Positions 63,521 through 64,000 of a stretch of DNA of 64,000 nt are shown here, in pieces. Within the stretch, counting starts at the first letter, position 1. Every line of letters starts with the position of its first letter. The notes beneath the pieces are model-generated. The model searched no databases, was not told the DNA's origin, and saw only the letters and a program-made list of their open reading frames with translations. The translations under genes and the position numbers were made by a program. This DNA is from Cohaesibacter marisflavi (GTDB taxonomy: Bacteria; Pseudomonadota; Alphaproteobacteria; Rhizobiales; Cohaesibacteraceae): NCBI RefSeq assembly GCF_900115225.1, contig NZ_FOVR01000002.1, positions 434,001 to 498,000 of the forward strand, given 5' to 3'.

Positions 63521-64000
63521 ATGTTCGGAAAACGTGGAACAGAAGGCGCCAAAGTTGCGGTGCCAGTGAGCAAGCCAAAGGCGAGCACCTCAAAGCCTGC
63601 GCCTTCCAAACCTTCTGCCAAGAAGGACGAGGAAAGCTATAAGCAAGCGGTCGAGGTGAACTATCAGCCCATTGATGATGGTGCTGCCTCTGGCCGTTCC
63701 GAACAGTATTTTGACATCAAGACCTCGGTTTTCGGCGCGCTCATCGATACGATCGATCTGGCACAGATGGCGCGGCTGGACACGGATTCTGCGCGCGAGG
63801 AAATCCGCGACATCGTTTCCGAGATCATCGCCCTGAAGAATATCGTTCTCTCGATCGCCGAGCAGGAAGATCTGCTGGATGATATTTGCAATGATGTGCT
63901 GGGCTATGGCCCGCTTGAGCCGCTTCTGGCACGCGACGATATCGCCGATATCATGGTCAACGGCGCCGAGAAGACCTATATCGAAACTCAGGGTAAGGTT
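63521..64000 (+). CDS. cpaF: Pilus assembly ATPase CpaF, 5' part only
   Basis: The first 160 codons, open at the window end. A basic, Ser/Lys/Pro-rich leader (KPKASTSKPAPSKPSAKK) is followed by the N-terminal domain of the TadA/VirB11-type ATPase: YFDIKTSVFGALIDTIDLAQ, LDDICNDVLGYGPLEPLLARDD and ADIMVNGAEKTYIE. The ATPase motifs lie beyond the window. It would power pilus assembly. Confidence 0.92.
   Translation, partial: MFGKRGTEGAKVAVPVSKPKASTSKPAPSKPSAKKDEESYKQAVEVNYQPIDDGAASGRSEQYFDIKTSVFGALIDTIDLAQMARLDTDSAREEIRDIVSEIIALKNIVLSIAEQEDLLDDICNDVLGYGPLEPLLARDDIADIMVNGAEKTYIETQGKV

Overview
The window is chromosomal sequence from an alphaproteobacterium, most likely of the order Hyphomicrobiales (Rhizobiales). 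Lineage markers are the cell-cycle regulator gcrA, a DUF1150 gene beside an Hsp20 gene, the argD-argF-hslO order, the lptC-lptA-lptB-rpoN-hpf-ptsN order, and a Tad/Cpa pilus locus with perfect CtrA-type boxes (TTAA-N7-TTAA). A marine genus such as Cohaesibacter would fit, but the genus cannot be fixed from the sequence alone. I see no rRNA, tRNA, CRISPR array, insertion sequence or prophage; gene density is high.

Layout. 0.2-9.8 kb: an envelope polysaccharide cluster (flippase, GT4 transferase, a protein with a GINT1-like beta-propeller, a Wzz/ExoP-like protein whose kinase domain is degenerate, a WecG/TagA transferase, a secreted GH5 hydrolase and a small SH3-like secreted protein), preceded by a CtrA box. 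10-17.3 kb: ribonuclease D, LPS export genes lptC-lptA-lptB, sigma-54, hibernation factor and PtsN. 17.5-20.8 kb: chromate transporter, then an Hsp20-DUF1150 pair with a ROSE-like RNA thermometer, and gcrA with DnaA-box, GANTC and CtrA-like sites upstream. 21.4-25.2 kb: a candidate sRNA, then argD, argF and hslO. 25.6-30.5 kb: a two-gene RND efflux system. 30.7-33.7 kb: a DUF2189 membrane protein, an SDR oxidoreductase, and the iron-storage pair bfd and bfr. 33.9-40.3 kb: a YnjBCD-type ABC importer and helicase HrpB.

40.8-52.9 kb is a nucleoside uptake and salvage island: BMP-type binding protein, double-domain ATPase, two permeases, cdd, purine nucleoside phosphorylase, deoC, deoA, deoB, a small secreted protein of unknown function, adenosine deaminase and upp. 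It can import nucleosides, deaminate and phosphorolyse them, feed the pentose phosphates into central metabolism and reclaim uracil. 53.1-54.3 kb holds a retropepsin-like protease and a HAD phosphatase.

54.4-64.0 kb is a Tad/Flp pilus locus. A PhnD-like secreted protein lies at its edge; two TadE-type pseudopilins and a stand-alone CpaC-N-like protein run on the minus strand; a 58-residue Flp pilin, cpaA, cpaB, cpaC, cpaD, cpaE and the first 160 codons of cpaF run on the plus strand. A perfect CtrA box lies before cpaB. GcrA, the CtrA boxes, the pilus and the polysaccharide cluster together suggest cell-cycle-timed surface attachment; this link is inference. The most interesting leads are that polysaccharide cluster with its degenerate kinase, the hsp20 thermometer, the candidate sRNA at 21.4 kb, and the operator inside the bfd promoter.
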